Positions 23,271 to 40,449 of a DNA stretch of 64,000 nucleotides are shown here, piece after piece (position 1 is the stretch's first letter; each line of letters opens with the position of its first letter). The translations under genes and the position numbers were made by a program. The stretch comes from Carya illinoinensis (Eukaryota; Streptophyta; Magnoliopsida; Fagales; Juglandaceae). Below the pieces are notes generated by a model, which had not been told where the DNA came from, searched no databases, and saw only the letters and a program-made list of their open reading frames with translations. The DNA is taken from the NCBI RefSeq assembly GCF_018687715.1, contig NC_056760.1, positions 41,825,501 through 41,889,500 of the forward strand, read 5' to 3'.

Positions 23271-23693
23271 GGCAAATACACACTACAACAAATGCTTGTA
23301 TTTGTTGCAGTCTAATTTCGTAGCAAAAAGTCCTAAAATCGCAGCAAAACTTATTTTACTGCAATTTCTAAACCGCAGGTGAACTGTCACAATTTGAGCT
23401 TGACTTTTGCCAAAATTTCACAACAATGGAACTGCCGCAAAATTGGGACTAGTTCCAGTGAAAATTAATCGCCATAAATAATAAGTTTAAATCTCATGTC
23501 TATATTACTATTTCTGGCTTCAGTAGCCGGAAATAGTCCCTTAACTGCAAAAAATTATTTCCCGCAAATGTTACTCGTGGGAAAAGTTTTATTACAAAAT
23601 TAAAAAAAAAAATTGCACTAAACAAAAAAATTGCACTAAACAGATAGACTAAAGATATTAACTTGCAACCGGAGTAATACAAGGTTACTAAAG

Positions 23694-23717
23694 ATATATA
23701 TATATATATATATATCT
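23694..23717. repeat. (TA)n microsatellite
   Basis: A TA run of about 24 bp inside the gene-carrying CACTA element. A second one lies at about 25786-25811. Confidence 0.9.
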
Positions 23718-24243
23718 ACCATCATATACAAGGTTACCATAGATATACATATATATTATGTCCAAGTGTCATCAGTATGCCTAACACAGAGGCCAGAGGT
23801 TACACCTAAGTTTATTAGCAGTAGGAAAATTGTCAAGGAAATTGATTTTCACCTCTATGGCTTGAAGATAGAAATAGAAATAACTAGTAACATGAGTCTC
23901 AACTCACAATAAAGAAGAGTAAATATAATTGAAATATTATTAGAGGAGACGTAAATAACCAAAAACTTATGGTAACTACTCACTCTCAGCAGCACAGAAA
24001 GTTCTTGCTAATACTGTTACAAAGAATTATTGAAATCTATCAATTGTTAAAATGAGGCAAATATCAATCTAAAAAAAATGAGAGAAAGTAAAACAGAAAA
24101 GCCAAAATCCAACCCTCGATTTGGTCATACAGACAGTGTGTTTTTAATAATAGTCTAACCATGGTGAAACTAAGCTTTCTACTATACAAACTCTGCTATT
24201 TTTACTCTAAAACATAGGATACCCATGAAGATAGAGAAAAGAG

Positions 24244-24353
24244 CATGGAATCAATTGCAATGAATCTAAGTACATGTAAAGTTGCAACAAAAAATTTCTC
24301 TGATTCATATAAACTTGGACAAGGTGGTTTTGGCCCTTTTTACAAGGATCAAT
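24244..24353 (+). pseudogene. Cysteine-rich receptor-kinase-like fragment (P-loop region)
   Basis: The plus strand reads ESIAMNLSTCKVATKNFSDS and then YKLGQGGFGPFYK. This is the start of the kinase domain in plant receptor-like kinases of the CRK/DUF26 type (F..I..AT.NFS..NKLGQGGFG.VYKG) including the glycine loop. The Val of the VYKG motif is Phe here. The match ends at about 24353, and the sequence continues without kinase similarity. It is a short captured piece, not a gene. Confidence 0.65.
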
Positions 24354-24775
24354 CCTACAAAAATTGAGTACACTAATTTAATGATTCATCTAATTTACAC
24401 AGGCATGGCAACATTGGACCAATTCAACAGGTTTGGAGTTGATTGATCCAACCTTATGACTTGGTATGAAATTGTGGACTGGTTGTTCATTATCTCCACC
24501 AATTGCGTTGCATATTGCCTCCCCCATGAATCTGGTTCTGGAACTTGATGAGCTATGGTGTGAAAATCTACTGATTTAATTAAGGCTAGTGGTTGGTAAT
24601 GAATTTCGTATAAATCTTGGTGGATAATTATTAAGGCAGACGCAGTCCATATATATGAGTGTGTGCATGTATTTATAAGCTCTGTAGAGATAGAGCACAT
24701 GCATGTACAAATTATTAAGAAACTGTCTAACTAATTGTGAAAATGACGAGTATTTAATTTAATTCAGCCACATAC

Positions 24776-24990
24776 CAAACAATTGAGAGAAGTTCTTGAA
24801 GCCCTTGAACAATTTATTAAAACTAGTCGTTATATTCGACTTTTGATTAACCAGGAACCTGACTGAGTTCTTCATGCTTTCACCTGACAAGCTTTCCAAG
24901 TCATCTTCTTCTTTACTTCCTAATTTGAATGAATCAGAAACAAAACCCCACATATTAATTATAACCCAGCCTTGGGAAATGAAACTAAAT
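24776..24990 (-). pseudogene. RIC4-like (ROP-interactive CRIB protein) first-exon fragment
   Basis: The minus strand reads an acidic stretch (KEEDDLESLSGES), then MKNSVRFLVNQKSN and ITTSFNKLFKGFKNFSQLF, ending at a GT donor (TTTG|GTATGT at 24776). The same order, with MKN.F.FL...K..I...IN.IFK.FK..SQLF, is what I recall for the N-terminal part of Arabidopsis RIC4, which binds active ROP GTPases at the plasma membrane. The CRIB motif itself should lie in the next exon and I do not find it downstream, so the fragment lacks the binding site. Upstream is GA-rich leader-like DNA, possibly taken along from the source gene. Confidence 0.6.
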
Positions 24991-25006
24991 GCTTGTGTGT
25001 GTGTGC

Positions 25007-25287
<281 letters not shown>

Positions 25288-25998
25288 ATAAAAGAAAATG
25301 GAAAGAGACTATAAATTAAAATGGATCGGTGGGTGATCAGGAAATGCAACCATGAAAGAAGAATAGGTTAGTTACAAGGGTAGGCATGCAATGGCTTTGT
25401 TATGAAGTTACAATAATTTTACATACCAAGAATAGATACTACATCATGTAAGCTAGCAGCAGCTTGATCAGTTTGGTAGAGAGAGACATGTATAACTAGA
25501 ATGTTTGGAAACTCAAAATTAATGTGGTTCTCTATATATCTAATTAATTGAGACTTGTAGCGCCTAGCAAGCAAGCTATAAGCTGGCTAATACTCATTAT
25601 TTGTGAACATGAAACTAATAACAAGGTTACTCAAACCCATTTGATTTCATGCTGCACTCACCACCAAATTTATAAGTTGGTTGAGTTACAATTTTAATCT
25701 ACAGTACACCTTCTTTCATGAAGAAATCTTTTGCTCAGCTCTCTATCAACAGTCACATATTTTTCTTTAATTTTGATAAGAAATAAATATATATATATAT
25801 ATATATATATACATACTAAATATATAGGATGTGTGCAATATCCTTTAGAAAAAACTACAAACATTAAAATTCAAAACAAAATAAAATCAAATACCACCCA
25901 AGGAAGACCCCAGGAACATGGACTTAAGAGTTTCCACTAAGCTTTTATGTCATTAAAAAGTGCACTTACTTATCAAAGGGAACATGTCCTTCCCTTAC

Positions 25999-26105
25999 AT
26001 CATTAGTAGATAGTAAGTAGCAGATTGCGCACCTTCAAGCTGACCTTGATACTGAAATTTCCCTGTTTCATCCTCCAATAACCATGATTTGTTCTTGTAT
26101 TTCTC
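25999..26105 (-). pseudogene. TFIIF-alpha (RAP74) exon fragment
   Basis: A 107-bp exon with acceptor (ATAG|GAG at 26105) and donor (AT|GTAAGG at 25999) reads EKYKNKSWLLEDETGKFQYQ and then GQLEGAQSATYYLLM. This is nearly word for word the segment I know from plant transcription initiation factor IIF subunit alpha (EKYKN.PWLLEDETGQ.QYQG.LEG.QSATYYLLMM). TFIIF binds RNA polymerase II in preinitiation complexes. Exons before and after are missing. Leader-like DNA with CCCTAA boxes at 26.93-27.15 kb in the same orientation may be the 5' end of the source gene. Confidence 0.8.
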
Positions 26106-26964
26106 CTATGTGATCCAATAACAAACTAATATTAATAAGAGTTCTTTTATTAAGACTTTCTCGTAGATGTACTAAAATTTATAAAGTAAGAATCAATATT
26201 AACATCCTGAATGGAACACAATTGCAAAGAAACATTAGTGGAAAGCAAAAGGCTTATTAGGTTTGGATGGTATTCTGAAGGGCAAAATAAAACTAGACAT
26301 GTGCAAAGGAGATCTTAGCTAATAGAGATTCTGCTTACTCCACCACCATATACCATTTGCAGATATACATAAGTTAACCATTTTTAGAACATGAATCAAA
26401 CTCAAGAAAAGGCAATGAGTAGCCATAACAAAAAAATTTTTTCCAAAGCTACATAACTGAAATGAAAACAAGGCAGAAAATTCCATTTCACCTCCTCAAT
26501 GGTTGTACAATTTTTTACTCTATCCACATTTCCTCTACTTGGTTACACACCCAACTAAACAAGCATCAGAGGAAAATAAATGAGAACTCTAATTTGGAAG
26601 CTACTACACACAGTCGGCCAACAACAGATTTTTATAAAACCAAAAAATCTGGTCATGGTTTGCTTAAGCATAAACCCAACCACAAGAGGTTTTTAGGAAC
26701 TAAGAGTGTTACCTGACTTGTTCTTCTTCTTCCCAAGGTGCTAATTTAAGCATCAAAACAAGGGAAATGGAAGTGTGTGATCCAAAGGAACGAAAGAGGA
26801 CTCTTGGCTGGAAGCAAAACAAAATTTTCAGAGCAACCTATTTGGTGTAGAATCAAAATCCCCAAAAATGGAAACCAAAATTTGGAAGCTTACCTATGTT
26901 TATCCCTCTCCTTTAGGAGATTTAGGCTACGGTTCCACCCTTTGGAAATGAAGAGACGAGCTGG

Positions 26965-27140
26965 AGAGGGGGTCAAGGGTTAGGGTTTGTGCTTTCTGGA
27001 AATGGGGAAAAGGAACAAAGCAGGAGAGAGAGGAGTAGAGCGCGAGAGAGAGAGGAGGCCAAGGGCTAGGGCTTTCTGGAAATGGGGAAAATGAATCGAG
27101 TGAGAGAAAGAGGAGTAGAGCGCGAGAGAGAGGGAGAGAA
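26965..27140 (-). repeat. Duplicated leader-like segment in the CACTA element
   Basis: Two units of about 85 bp (plus strand: GGGTTAGGGTTTGTGCTTTC / GGGCTAGGGCTTTCTGGAAA, each with TGGAAATGGGGAAAA and GAGTAGAGCGCGAGAGAGAG) lie in tandem. On the minus strand they read as a pyrimidine-rich leader with AACCCTAA boxes, upstream of the TFIIF-alpha exon. Confidence 0.6.
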
Positions 27141-27712
27141 AGGAAAAAAGAAAGGACACGGCATTTTAATTTCGATGTTGTTTTGGCGACAAATTGTCGC
27201 CGCAAAAAGTTAAAAGGTGCTGCAAAAAGTTACGACAATTATATTCATGCTGTAAAATTTGTTAAGTTGGATTCCTTTTCGGGTAGATTAATTACGGGAA
27301 AATTTTTTTGCCATAAAAAGTTGCAAATTGCGGCAATTTATTACGGAAAGAAAATGCCGCAACAGTGCAATTATTTTTTGCGATGACAAAAACCGCCACA
27401 ATAGGTTTCAAGTCACCGTAAAAAAAAATTATACAATGAATTTGGAATTTGCATTTCCCAACTTCGAAATCGAATTATGCAATGAAATGAAAAACATCAC
27501 AAAAAAAATGCTTTATTGCAACGATTTCTTTTGCAGCGAAATTAAAATCACAGTAAAAAAATTATACAGTAAATTCTCCATCAGCATTTCTCAACTGTGC
27601 AATGGAATTTTGCGGCGAAATGAGAAACGTCGCAAATAAATGCCTTTTTATGGCGATTTTGTTTGTTGCGAAATTAAAACTGCCGCACAAAGTCCATTAT
27701 GTTGTAATGACA

Positions 27713-28300
27713 TAATGGAGAAATTCTTCACTAACAAAAGATAAATCAGATTCACAAACAGCTAAATTAGTAAAATTATAACTTTGAGATGAAGTGGTGA
27801 TACATTGTTCTAGGTGATCGGTTGGTACATCTTCTTGAAAGGCTTCTTCTACACATTAATTAATAACATCTAACCAAAAGCAAGTGCTTGGCTCTTTTGA
27901 AAATCTCATGGCTTGATAGATGTTGAACATAACCCCTTCCTTGTTTACTCTCAATGTTAATTCATCATTTTGAACATCAATTAAAACCCTTCCAATAGCC
28001 AATAATGGTCAATCAATAATTAATGGGACTTCTTCGTCTTCCTTCATATCTAACACCACAAATTTAGCAAGAAAAATGAATTTATCCACATTTACCAATA
28101 TGTTATCTATGATTTCACATGGATACTTGATAGATCGGTTCGCTAGTTGCAAAGAAATGGTTGTTTGTTTTATCTCTCCAAATCCAAATTTCCTGCAAAT
28201 AGAAAGTGGTATAAAATTAGTACTAGCATCAAGATCACATAAAAATTTATCAAAAAATGAATTCCCAATAGCGTAAGGCAAAGTGAAACTCCCCAGATCT
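27713..28300 (-). pseudogene. Ty3/gypsy retropepsin (protease) remnant
   Basis: The minus strand from 28281 reads MPYAIGNSFFDKFLCDLDAS, then NFIPLSICRKFGFGE, LQLANRSIKYPCEIIDN and VDKFIFLAKFVVLDM. This is the retropepsin domain of Athila-type polyproteins, where the active site normally reads DLGAS. Here Gly is Asp (DLDAS). After a stop at 28009 the frame continues (LLAIGRVLIDVQNDELTLRV) towards 27.72 kb, where the CACTA insertion begins. Confidence 0.85.
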
Positions 28301-28309
28301 TTTTATTTT

Positions 28310-30065
28310 TTAGGAAATTTCTTTTGAAGAGTGGCACTGCATTCTCCAAAAAACTTTATTATTTCAAACTTTTCCAAACTTCTCTTCTTGGAAATGATGT
28401 CCTTTAAGAATTTGAAATAATTTGACATTTAATCCAAAGCATCTACAAAATGAATATTTATGTGAATTTTCTTTAAAATATCCAAAAATTTAAAAAATTA
28501 CTTATCTAATTTTTATTTGTGAAAATGTTGAGGGTAAGGAAGTGGAGTAGGGAGAGTAGGAGGATTGTCAGGAAATGAAATTGTTGGAGGCTAGTTAGTT
28601 TCTCTTAATGTATCATCCACAATTTCCTCTTCTTCTATTTTAGTCTTGCTTTAGTCATTGTTTGTAGCTGTAAGGGTAGACTTGATTTCCTTTGATAGTG
28701 ACCTCTTAATTTCTCTTCCAATCCTAAGTGTGATAGCCTTGCATTGTTCATTTGGATTCACTTCTGTGTTGTTAGGAAAAGTTCATCTTTGTTGGACATT
28801 GAAGGTTGTGGCTAGTTGCCCAATTTGCACTTTAAGATTCTTTATAGTAACTCTCATGTTGCTACAATGAGTCTCGATGTTGTATAACCATGAATCATTC
28901 TTCTTTAAACTTGCTTTTGTCTCCACAACAAATGAAACCATGGTATCCTCAATTGACATCTTCTTTTCGTTTGGTTCACTATCAAATTCTGGAAGAGGTT
29001 GCAGCACATTCTTTGTGTTTCCATAAGACAAATTCTCATGATTTCAAAACCCTGGATGGTAGTAATTTGGTATAGGATTATCACGATTGTTGTAATTCTT
29101 ATTCTTGATCTATTGAACTTGTTCTTGACTTGCTTCTTTATTCGAAACTGTCATACTTGTGACTACAACATATTCTGCACTTTGTGGTATTCCTTGTGCG
29201 CGTTGTCAAAGCTGAAATTTGATGGGATAGAAAAACAACTTGAGTTGAAAGGGCTACTAACGGCTCCAATTCATGAATTCTAGCAACTTTCCTAGCCATA
29301 GTTCTTTCGGTTGGCTATTGATAGTTGTTTGAGGCCATTTCTTCCAAAAGAGAGGTAGCATATTCAGTTGTCTTTGACTTTAAAGTTTCATTAGAAGAAA
29401 CATCAAGTATGGTTCGAGTTTGCCTACTTAACTCATTGTAGAACATCTAACCTTGCAACCAGTCCGACAATCCATTTTGAGGGCAATGTCAAATCAAATC
29501 TTTATAGTTTTCCCATGCTTCGTAGAGTGATTCGAGATCATTTTGCTTGAATTGATTAATCTCATTCCTGAGTTGGGCTGTTTTTGCAGGTGGAAAGAAC
29601 TTGACAAAAAAATTTTCAGTCATGTCCTGCCAGCTAGTGATACTTCCCGGTTGTAAAGATTGTAGCCAACCTCTTGCCTTGTCCCTCAAATAAAAAGGAA
29701 ACAATTTCAGTCTAATGGTATCTTCAATAACACAATTAATCTTTACAGTATCGTAAATCTCCAAAAACATTGCCTAATGAATATTGGGATCATCAAGTGG
29801 CGATTTGCTGAATTGGGCTTGTTTCACTATGCTGATTAAGGTTGGTTTGAGCTCAAAATTATTAGCATTAATGGTTTGGCATTTTATACCTGAGTAGTTG
29901 TCATTCACAACTAGTTGTACATAATCTTTCAAGGTGCGTGGATGTGCTTCATGTTGTCAGTCAACCATGGCTAGTACTTTATTTTTCCTTCGTGATGTAA
30001 GAGTTCTTTCAATTTCCGAATCAAAAGAAGTAATGGCAAGATAATTAGCATGGCGCATCCAACGT
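28310..30065 (-). pseudogene. Ty3/gypsy gag remnant
   Basis: The core at 29770-29489 reads LKLFPFYLRDKARGWLQSLQ, then SITSWQDMTENFFVKFFPP and RNEINQFKQNDLESLYEAWE, the classical Retrotrans_gag domain. Further pieces follow towards 28.31 kb (KKNDSWLYNIETHCSNM, LKVQIGQLATTFN, and in the last part LDILKKIHINI-like sequence and EKFEIIKFFGECSATLQKK). The order agrees with Athila-type gag up to the protease. Several stops occur. Confidence 0.85.
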
Positions 30066-30169
30066 CAAAAACACACATTGAGAGAAAAAATAAACTAAAA
30101 TAAAATTCAAAATTAAAACCAAGATTACTTTATATCAATATTGGTAAAAATAAGAAGAAATCAATCTTA

Positions 30170-30182
30170 GACAATGACGCCA
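30170..30182 (-). mobile_element. Primer-binding-like site of the Athila-like element
   Basis: The minus strand reads TTTTTGGCGTCATTGTC. Related plant elements carry TTTTTGGCGCCGTTGCC at this place, directly downstream of the 5' LTR. Two to three substitutions separate the two. Confidence 0.5.
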
Positions 30183-30189
30183 AAAACTT

Positions 30190-31955
30190 GATTAGTGCAA
30201 AACTGCAAGTATCCAATCTCTTAGTTTTATACTAAAGTGATTAGAAGAGTATCGTCATCAGGGATTGGTAATTTACTTTTGACAAATACCGAAATTAAAC
30301 TCATGTAAGATTGTTGTAATTATAATTTGAAATAAAATCAATTCAAAAAAAATATTCAAAAGAAAAGAAAGCTATTGTTTGATGATCAAATCAATGAGAA
30401 AATGAATTTTTAGGAAATCGATTTCATCTAATCTCTTACTATGCTTTTCTCATCCAACTAATTGAATTTAATTCTCTATTTGTTAGCAAAATCTCCAAAC
30501 TCATCCAAAAGCCTCTTTCGATAGTTAATTAAAAATATTCTTTTTCATCATTTTACACAAGAGTATGCAATTTAATAAAGCATGAAAGCATTAAGACCAA
30601 TAATTTTAAGACTACATAGGTTCATATAAGTCTTTCGGTTTTTATATTTACCTATGCTGAAATATCCAAGTTTTATCCTATAATTTCATCTTTCAATAGC
30701 AAATCAAAAGATCAAAATCATATGATTAAGGGCCAGTCAATTAAAAGCAATAAGCTCAAAACAAATCAGACAAACATAGAAAAGAATTATTTCAAATTAA
30801 CATAGAAAAACAAGTATAGTTTAAAACTAGATTACATCGTTTTCCTATAATAAATAAAATTTAGTTCATTCTAAAAATTAAATTCAACGTAAACAAATTT
30901 ATCATAAATTTTTTGAGAGGAATAGAAAAAAATAAACATTGAAAAAAATACTCCTCGCAATCCCAGCCACCCAATCGCAGCGTGTCTTCAAACGAAAGAA
31001 AAATCAATTTCCTTTAGTTTCGTTCGTGCCAACCAGGAGGCCGAACATAAATAAAATCTGCTCCTCATTCGTGTGCCAAGTCAAACCAAAAATGCCCCTC
31101 ATGCGTGAAACTCTCTTCGTATCCTGCATCTTCCTTCAGCTTACGTCTCGGTCCATAACAAGGCAAGAGAATGTGGCCCATGTTGCACACCAGCTTCTAA
31201 AGTCCAAACCGCCAGCTCCTTTCCCCATCAGACGGATTGCCAGCTTCTCGAGAAACTCAAAACCTGCTGGTGCCCCCTCAAAACGAAAGGAACTGCTTCG
31301 TTTCTTTTTTGGTCCCACAAGTTGCGTTTGTCGCTTCCTTCACCGCGCGTCTCGCATCTTTTGGTGCAGCAAGAGACATGTTGGTCCAGCATTCCATTCA
31401 GCTCAAAACTTCTACCTGCTGCTGCGTCTAACATCCAAGAGCTCCCAGCATAAAACTCCTTGTGTATATCCGTTCAAACCGAGAAGCAAATCCTGCTGAG
31501 TCCCACGTATTGCTCCAACGTTCCATTCCATCAAACCAGCCTTGCGTCTCGCTATGTGATGCTCCAAACCAAACCAAACCGCAGCTTACATCCAAGTCAA
31601 AACCAAAGGATAACAGCTGCTGCGTGTCGCATAAATGAGAAGGAGTTAACAGCTCTGATGACGAGCTCTCATGTTCAGATAAATCTTTATTTAAATGATA
31701 GAGGATCCTTAGATGATAGGCAAATTTCTTAAAATTTGGATCATCATTTTCTTTAAATCTAAAATAAAATTTAAATAACAATAATGAAGTTTAAAATCAA
31801 CGAAAAAAATAAAATTAGATTAAAGTTTAGAGTTAAGAAGTGATCAAATAAACTAAATTATACAAGACATCAGTAACCAAATAAGAAAATAGTTAAAATA
31901 TTAAAGTTTCTATTTCCTTATTCTTTTGATAATTGTTTTCTAGTGAAACAAGGTC
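30190..31955 (-). mobile_element. 5' LTR-like region of the Athila-like element
   Basis: The region upstream (on the minus strand) of the primer-binding-like site has no recognised gene. It is AT-rich up to 30.93 kb and GC-richer with pyrimidine bias at 30.94-31.7 kb, which looks like a U3/promoter part. The outer border is uncertain, and a hAT MITE at 31961 may sit within it. Confidence 0.4.
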
Positions 31956-31960
31956 TTTGG

Positions 31961-32486
31961 TAGGGATGTAAAAAAAATATATTGAACCGGTAAACTGGAC
32001 TGGATATACAGAGTTTGGTTCGGTTTGGTATCGGTTTTAATTTTCTTAAAACCAGTCAAAATCGATCCATTTCCAGTTTTTCTTTTTCTAAATTCGAACC
32101 GGACCGGTTCATATATATATTTTAATTTTTTATATTATATATAATTTTTATATATAATATATAATTATATATAAAATAATTTTATATTATATGATAAATT
32201 TATAATATTAAATTTTAAAATCTTATATCACTATAGTTTATTGTATTAATAGTTATACTGATATTAAATAGTGCATATTAATAGTTATACTAATACTATA
32301 TCACTATATTATATATTATAATATACTACAATATATTATCACTATAGTATATATATAATATAGTATATTAAAATTGGAAACCGGTAAAACCAGAGTACTC
32401 GTTTAGGAAGATAACTGGTACGTAATCGATTTTAGAAAATACAAAATCAGTACATACCAGTTCAAATCGGACCAATTACATCCCTA
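31961..32486. mobile_element. hAT-type MITE (526 bp)
   Basis: The ends TAGGGATGTAA (31961-31971) and TTACATCCCTA (32476-32486) are a perfect 11-bp inverted repeat. An 8-bp direct repeat GTCTTTGG flanks it at 31953-31960 and 32487-32494. Eight-base duplications are the hallmark of hAT transposition. The interior is AT-rich with CCGGT-containing inverted stretches near both ends (AACCGG / CCGGTA) and no coding capacity. Confidence 0.9.
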
Positions 32487-32494
32487 GTCTTTGG

Positions 32495-32763
32495 AGCTCA
32501 ATTTCGTCAAAGAAAAAAAAAATGCTCCCTGGTATACTCGTGGTTCATGAGCTCCAAAGTTCCTCCTTGTGAGCAAAGCCTCTCCGAGTATAAATCTTGC
32601 TCCTCTTCAAGTTCGTCCTTTGCATAGCCAGAGTCTATAGCCACCCAAAAAGAGGAAGAGGAAGAAACCCTAGCACACCATATAGGCTACCTAGACTTAA
32701 GAGCTCGGGATCCGTTGGTCCGTTGAGGCTCTCCAATGAGGAGATCCAAACAAGTGGGGATAC

Positions 32764-32799
<36 letters not shown>

Positions 32800-33570
32800 C
32801 AGCGGAAGTGAAAGAAAGGGGACTGGGGCGTGAGTGAAAAACATAAAAACTGACATGTCATATCAATATGTGAAATCCTTTTCTGAAATCTCTTTATGTC
32901 TTTAGTGTTATTATTATTATTATTATAACAGAATATTAGCCAGCAACATCGACCCCATCTTGAATGTTGGATTTCCAAGCAGAAAGTTCCAAATGCATGT
33001 GATTATGGTTCAATTATGAGTAACTGCCCATGTGTATAAATCTGCAACCAAATGCATGGAAACTGTTTCCTAAGAACATGTGAGACCTATAACTAGGAAG
33101 ATTATGACGTGGCAAGTCAGGATCGTAGAAATGGGCCTGACAGGCCTAGGTTTTCTGGATCAGAGTTAAAGCGATGAGGGAGGGCCTTGCATTCATCACA
33201 AGGATTTTCTAAGGAATACTACAAGGTCTGCATATTTCTTCTGAAAAAGAATTTATATGCACAACTAGAGATCAATTCCACAAAAGTAAGCAGATATTTA
33301 AGGTTGGAGTGGTAAAGAAACGAAAGAACAGACTCATACATGCGAAAACCATGGCTTCTAGGCACCGTGTTTACACAATTAACATTCCCAAGGACAAATT
33401 AGATGCACCCAACCCTGCTTGAAACTTATAAGGCACCAAGTAAAAGGTGCTCTATTTGGTTAAGGGACCCAAACAAATAATCACAAAAGACGGCAAGCAC
33501 CGGATGTAGGGCAGGCGATAACAGTATTTTTTTGAGTGGATAAACTGAACAACTTGCACATATGTATATA
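32495..33570. other. Intergenic DNA downstream of the CPK13-type gene
   Basis: A TATA-like GAGTATAAATC at 32588 is followed on the plus strand by leader-like DNA with an AAACCCTAG box (32666) and a GA run at 32767-32796. An open frame at 32597-32833 is not recognised and ends in the GA repeat. The stretch from 32840 to 33570 should contain the 3' untranslated region of the kinase gene on the minus strand; I see no distinct signal. Confidence 0.35.
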
Positions 33571-39004
<5,434 letters not shown>

Positions 39005-39180
39005 ACTTCGAAGCTCTCGATCTCGTCCGGGATCTCGAAAAAGCCCTTACTAGCCGTAGCCAGGATTTCACATGATAATGCCGAAACCCCAACCCTAACC
39101 CTATCCCTAAGTAGAGAGAGTCAAGTGCTGCGAGATCGAAGCGAAGTGTTGGTCTGCGAGAAACTCTGTAAAAATTAAAA
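39005..39180 (-). promoter_or_regulatory. 5' leader of the CPK13-type gene with a start-stop uORF
   Basis: Upstream of the ATG at 39004 the minus strand is leader-like, with CTCTCTCTACTTAGGGATAG and a CCGAAACCCC stretch. An upstream ATG directly followed by TGA lies at 39073-39068, 63 bp before the main start. Such minimal uORFs can stall ribosomes; the boron-responsive AUG-stop of NIP5;1 is the known plant case. Whether transcription starts upstream of 39073 is not shown by sequence. An A-rich tract follows at 39177-39197. Confidence 0.5.
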
Positions 39181-39395
39181 AAAAAAAAAAAAAAACAAAC
39201 AGCAAAGGTACGGTAACGGTCCAGATGGTTTTAGTATAGTGCAATTTTTTTTTTAGTATTCCTTTAGTGTAAATACAAAATTATTAACTGATTGAAAATA
39301 ATAAAATTTTAAATAAAATTAAGATCTTGATTGTTTGTCGAAATATTAATATTTATTATTATAAATTAAATTCTTCAAACTTCAAAATTGTTTAG

Positions 39396-39426
<31 letters not shown>

Positions 39427-40445
39427 GGTTTGGTTGATGGACTTTTGTCGGCTAATCATAGAGACTGGTTGGAACGGGACAGCGAATGTGAACACGACGA
39501 AGATTGGGGAGGGATTTAGCCGTTTAGGCGTTATATGAAATTTTTTATTCCTTGGTTTGTCGTTGGAAAGGGTATTAAACGGACCCCCTGGAGAAGAGAC
39601 ACTGGGTCGACAGACAGAATTATAAAGAAACAGCTTTTTATTTTAATAAAATAATTTTATGTTTTTTCCCACCCCAGAACTTGTTGCATATTCGTTTTCG
39701 CCCTCGATAAATGTCGTATATTCTGAATCCGTCAAGTCAAAATCTTCAGAAGGGAATTAACACAGGCCAGTAGAGACGTGCATATTTCGGGGGATGCCTG
39801 ATGATTATGTTCCCCGAATGCCTCCCCCAGGAATCGAGTAAGATTAAGGCCAATTGTGGGAGCAAAATTCAAGAGCAGATCTCAGACACAGTCACGCAGA
39901 AAAGAGCAGTTGAAAGAAATGAGAAAGTAAAAATGCAAGTATATATGTTATCTCTTTTGGCATGCATTTTGAGATCAAAAAAGGGGAACCTGTTGTGTCG
40001 GTCTGTCTGTCTGTCTGTCTGTCAATTCTTTTTTGTTTATTACCGTCAAAAGAAGTTAAGTGGGTCTCGGTTTTTGCACTCCAACGACCAGCTTTATTCC
40101 TTTGATGTTTGCTTGCAACTTCAGCACAACTCGATCATTTACAATAGTACTACATTCATGATTGTGAGTAATCCTTAAATGGGCTCCAACTTTAAGAGGA
40201 AAAAGAGATGAGTCAGCCTTGACTGTTTCTAATTTTAGCTTTATTATCATATGATCTTTTAATTTTGTTCTGTTTCGAAAAGTAATCATCATATGATCAG
40301 TGTAATAAGGGAATTAATTATGGGTTAGTTCTTTTTTATTTTTTGTGTCAACTTTGGGAAAGATAATCTACATGCATGAATGCGGGTCTTCTTTAGAGGT
40401 TACCAGTCCATTACCATATTGTTGTGAAAACAATAATGACGAACA
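39181..40445. other. Intergenic DNA, probable kinase promoter; (GTCT)n microsatellite
   Basis: AT-rich DNA with a long T run (39400-39426) precedes a (GTCT)n repeat at about 39999-40023. A plus-strand open frame at 39801-40178 has no recognisable domain and ends across the repeat. No gene is supported. Confidence 0.4.
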
Positions 40446-40449
40446 AGCA

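Noticed and set aside
24395..24700. CRIB motif exon of the RIC4-like gene on the minus strand
   Set aside because: A stretch SYQVIRLDQSTPNLLNW has a vague similarity to the CRIB region, but the conserved H..H.G pattern is missing.
32597..32833. A 78-codon frame after a TATA-like box
   Set aside because: The frame ends in a GA microsatellite and no family is recognised. Only the leader-like character is noted.
39068..39092. A longer upstream protein frame overlapping the kinase start
   Set aside because: It has no ATG at its start. The only ATG there is followed at once by TGA.
39801..40178. A 125-codon plus-strand frame as a small gene
   Set aside because: It runs through a GTCT microsatellite and shows no motif.
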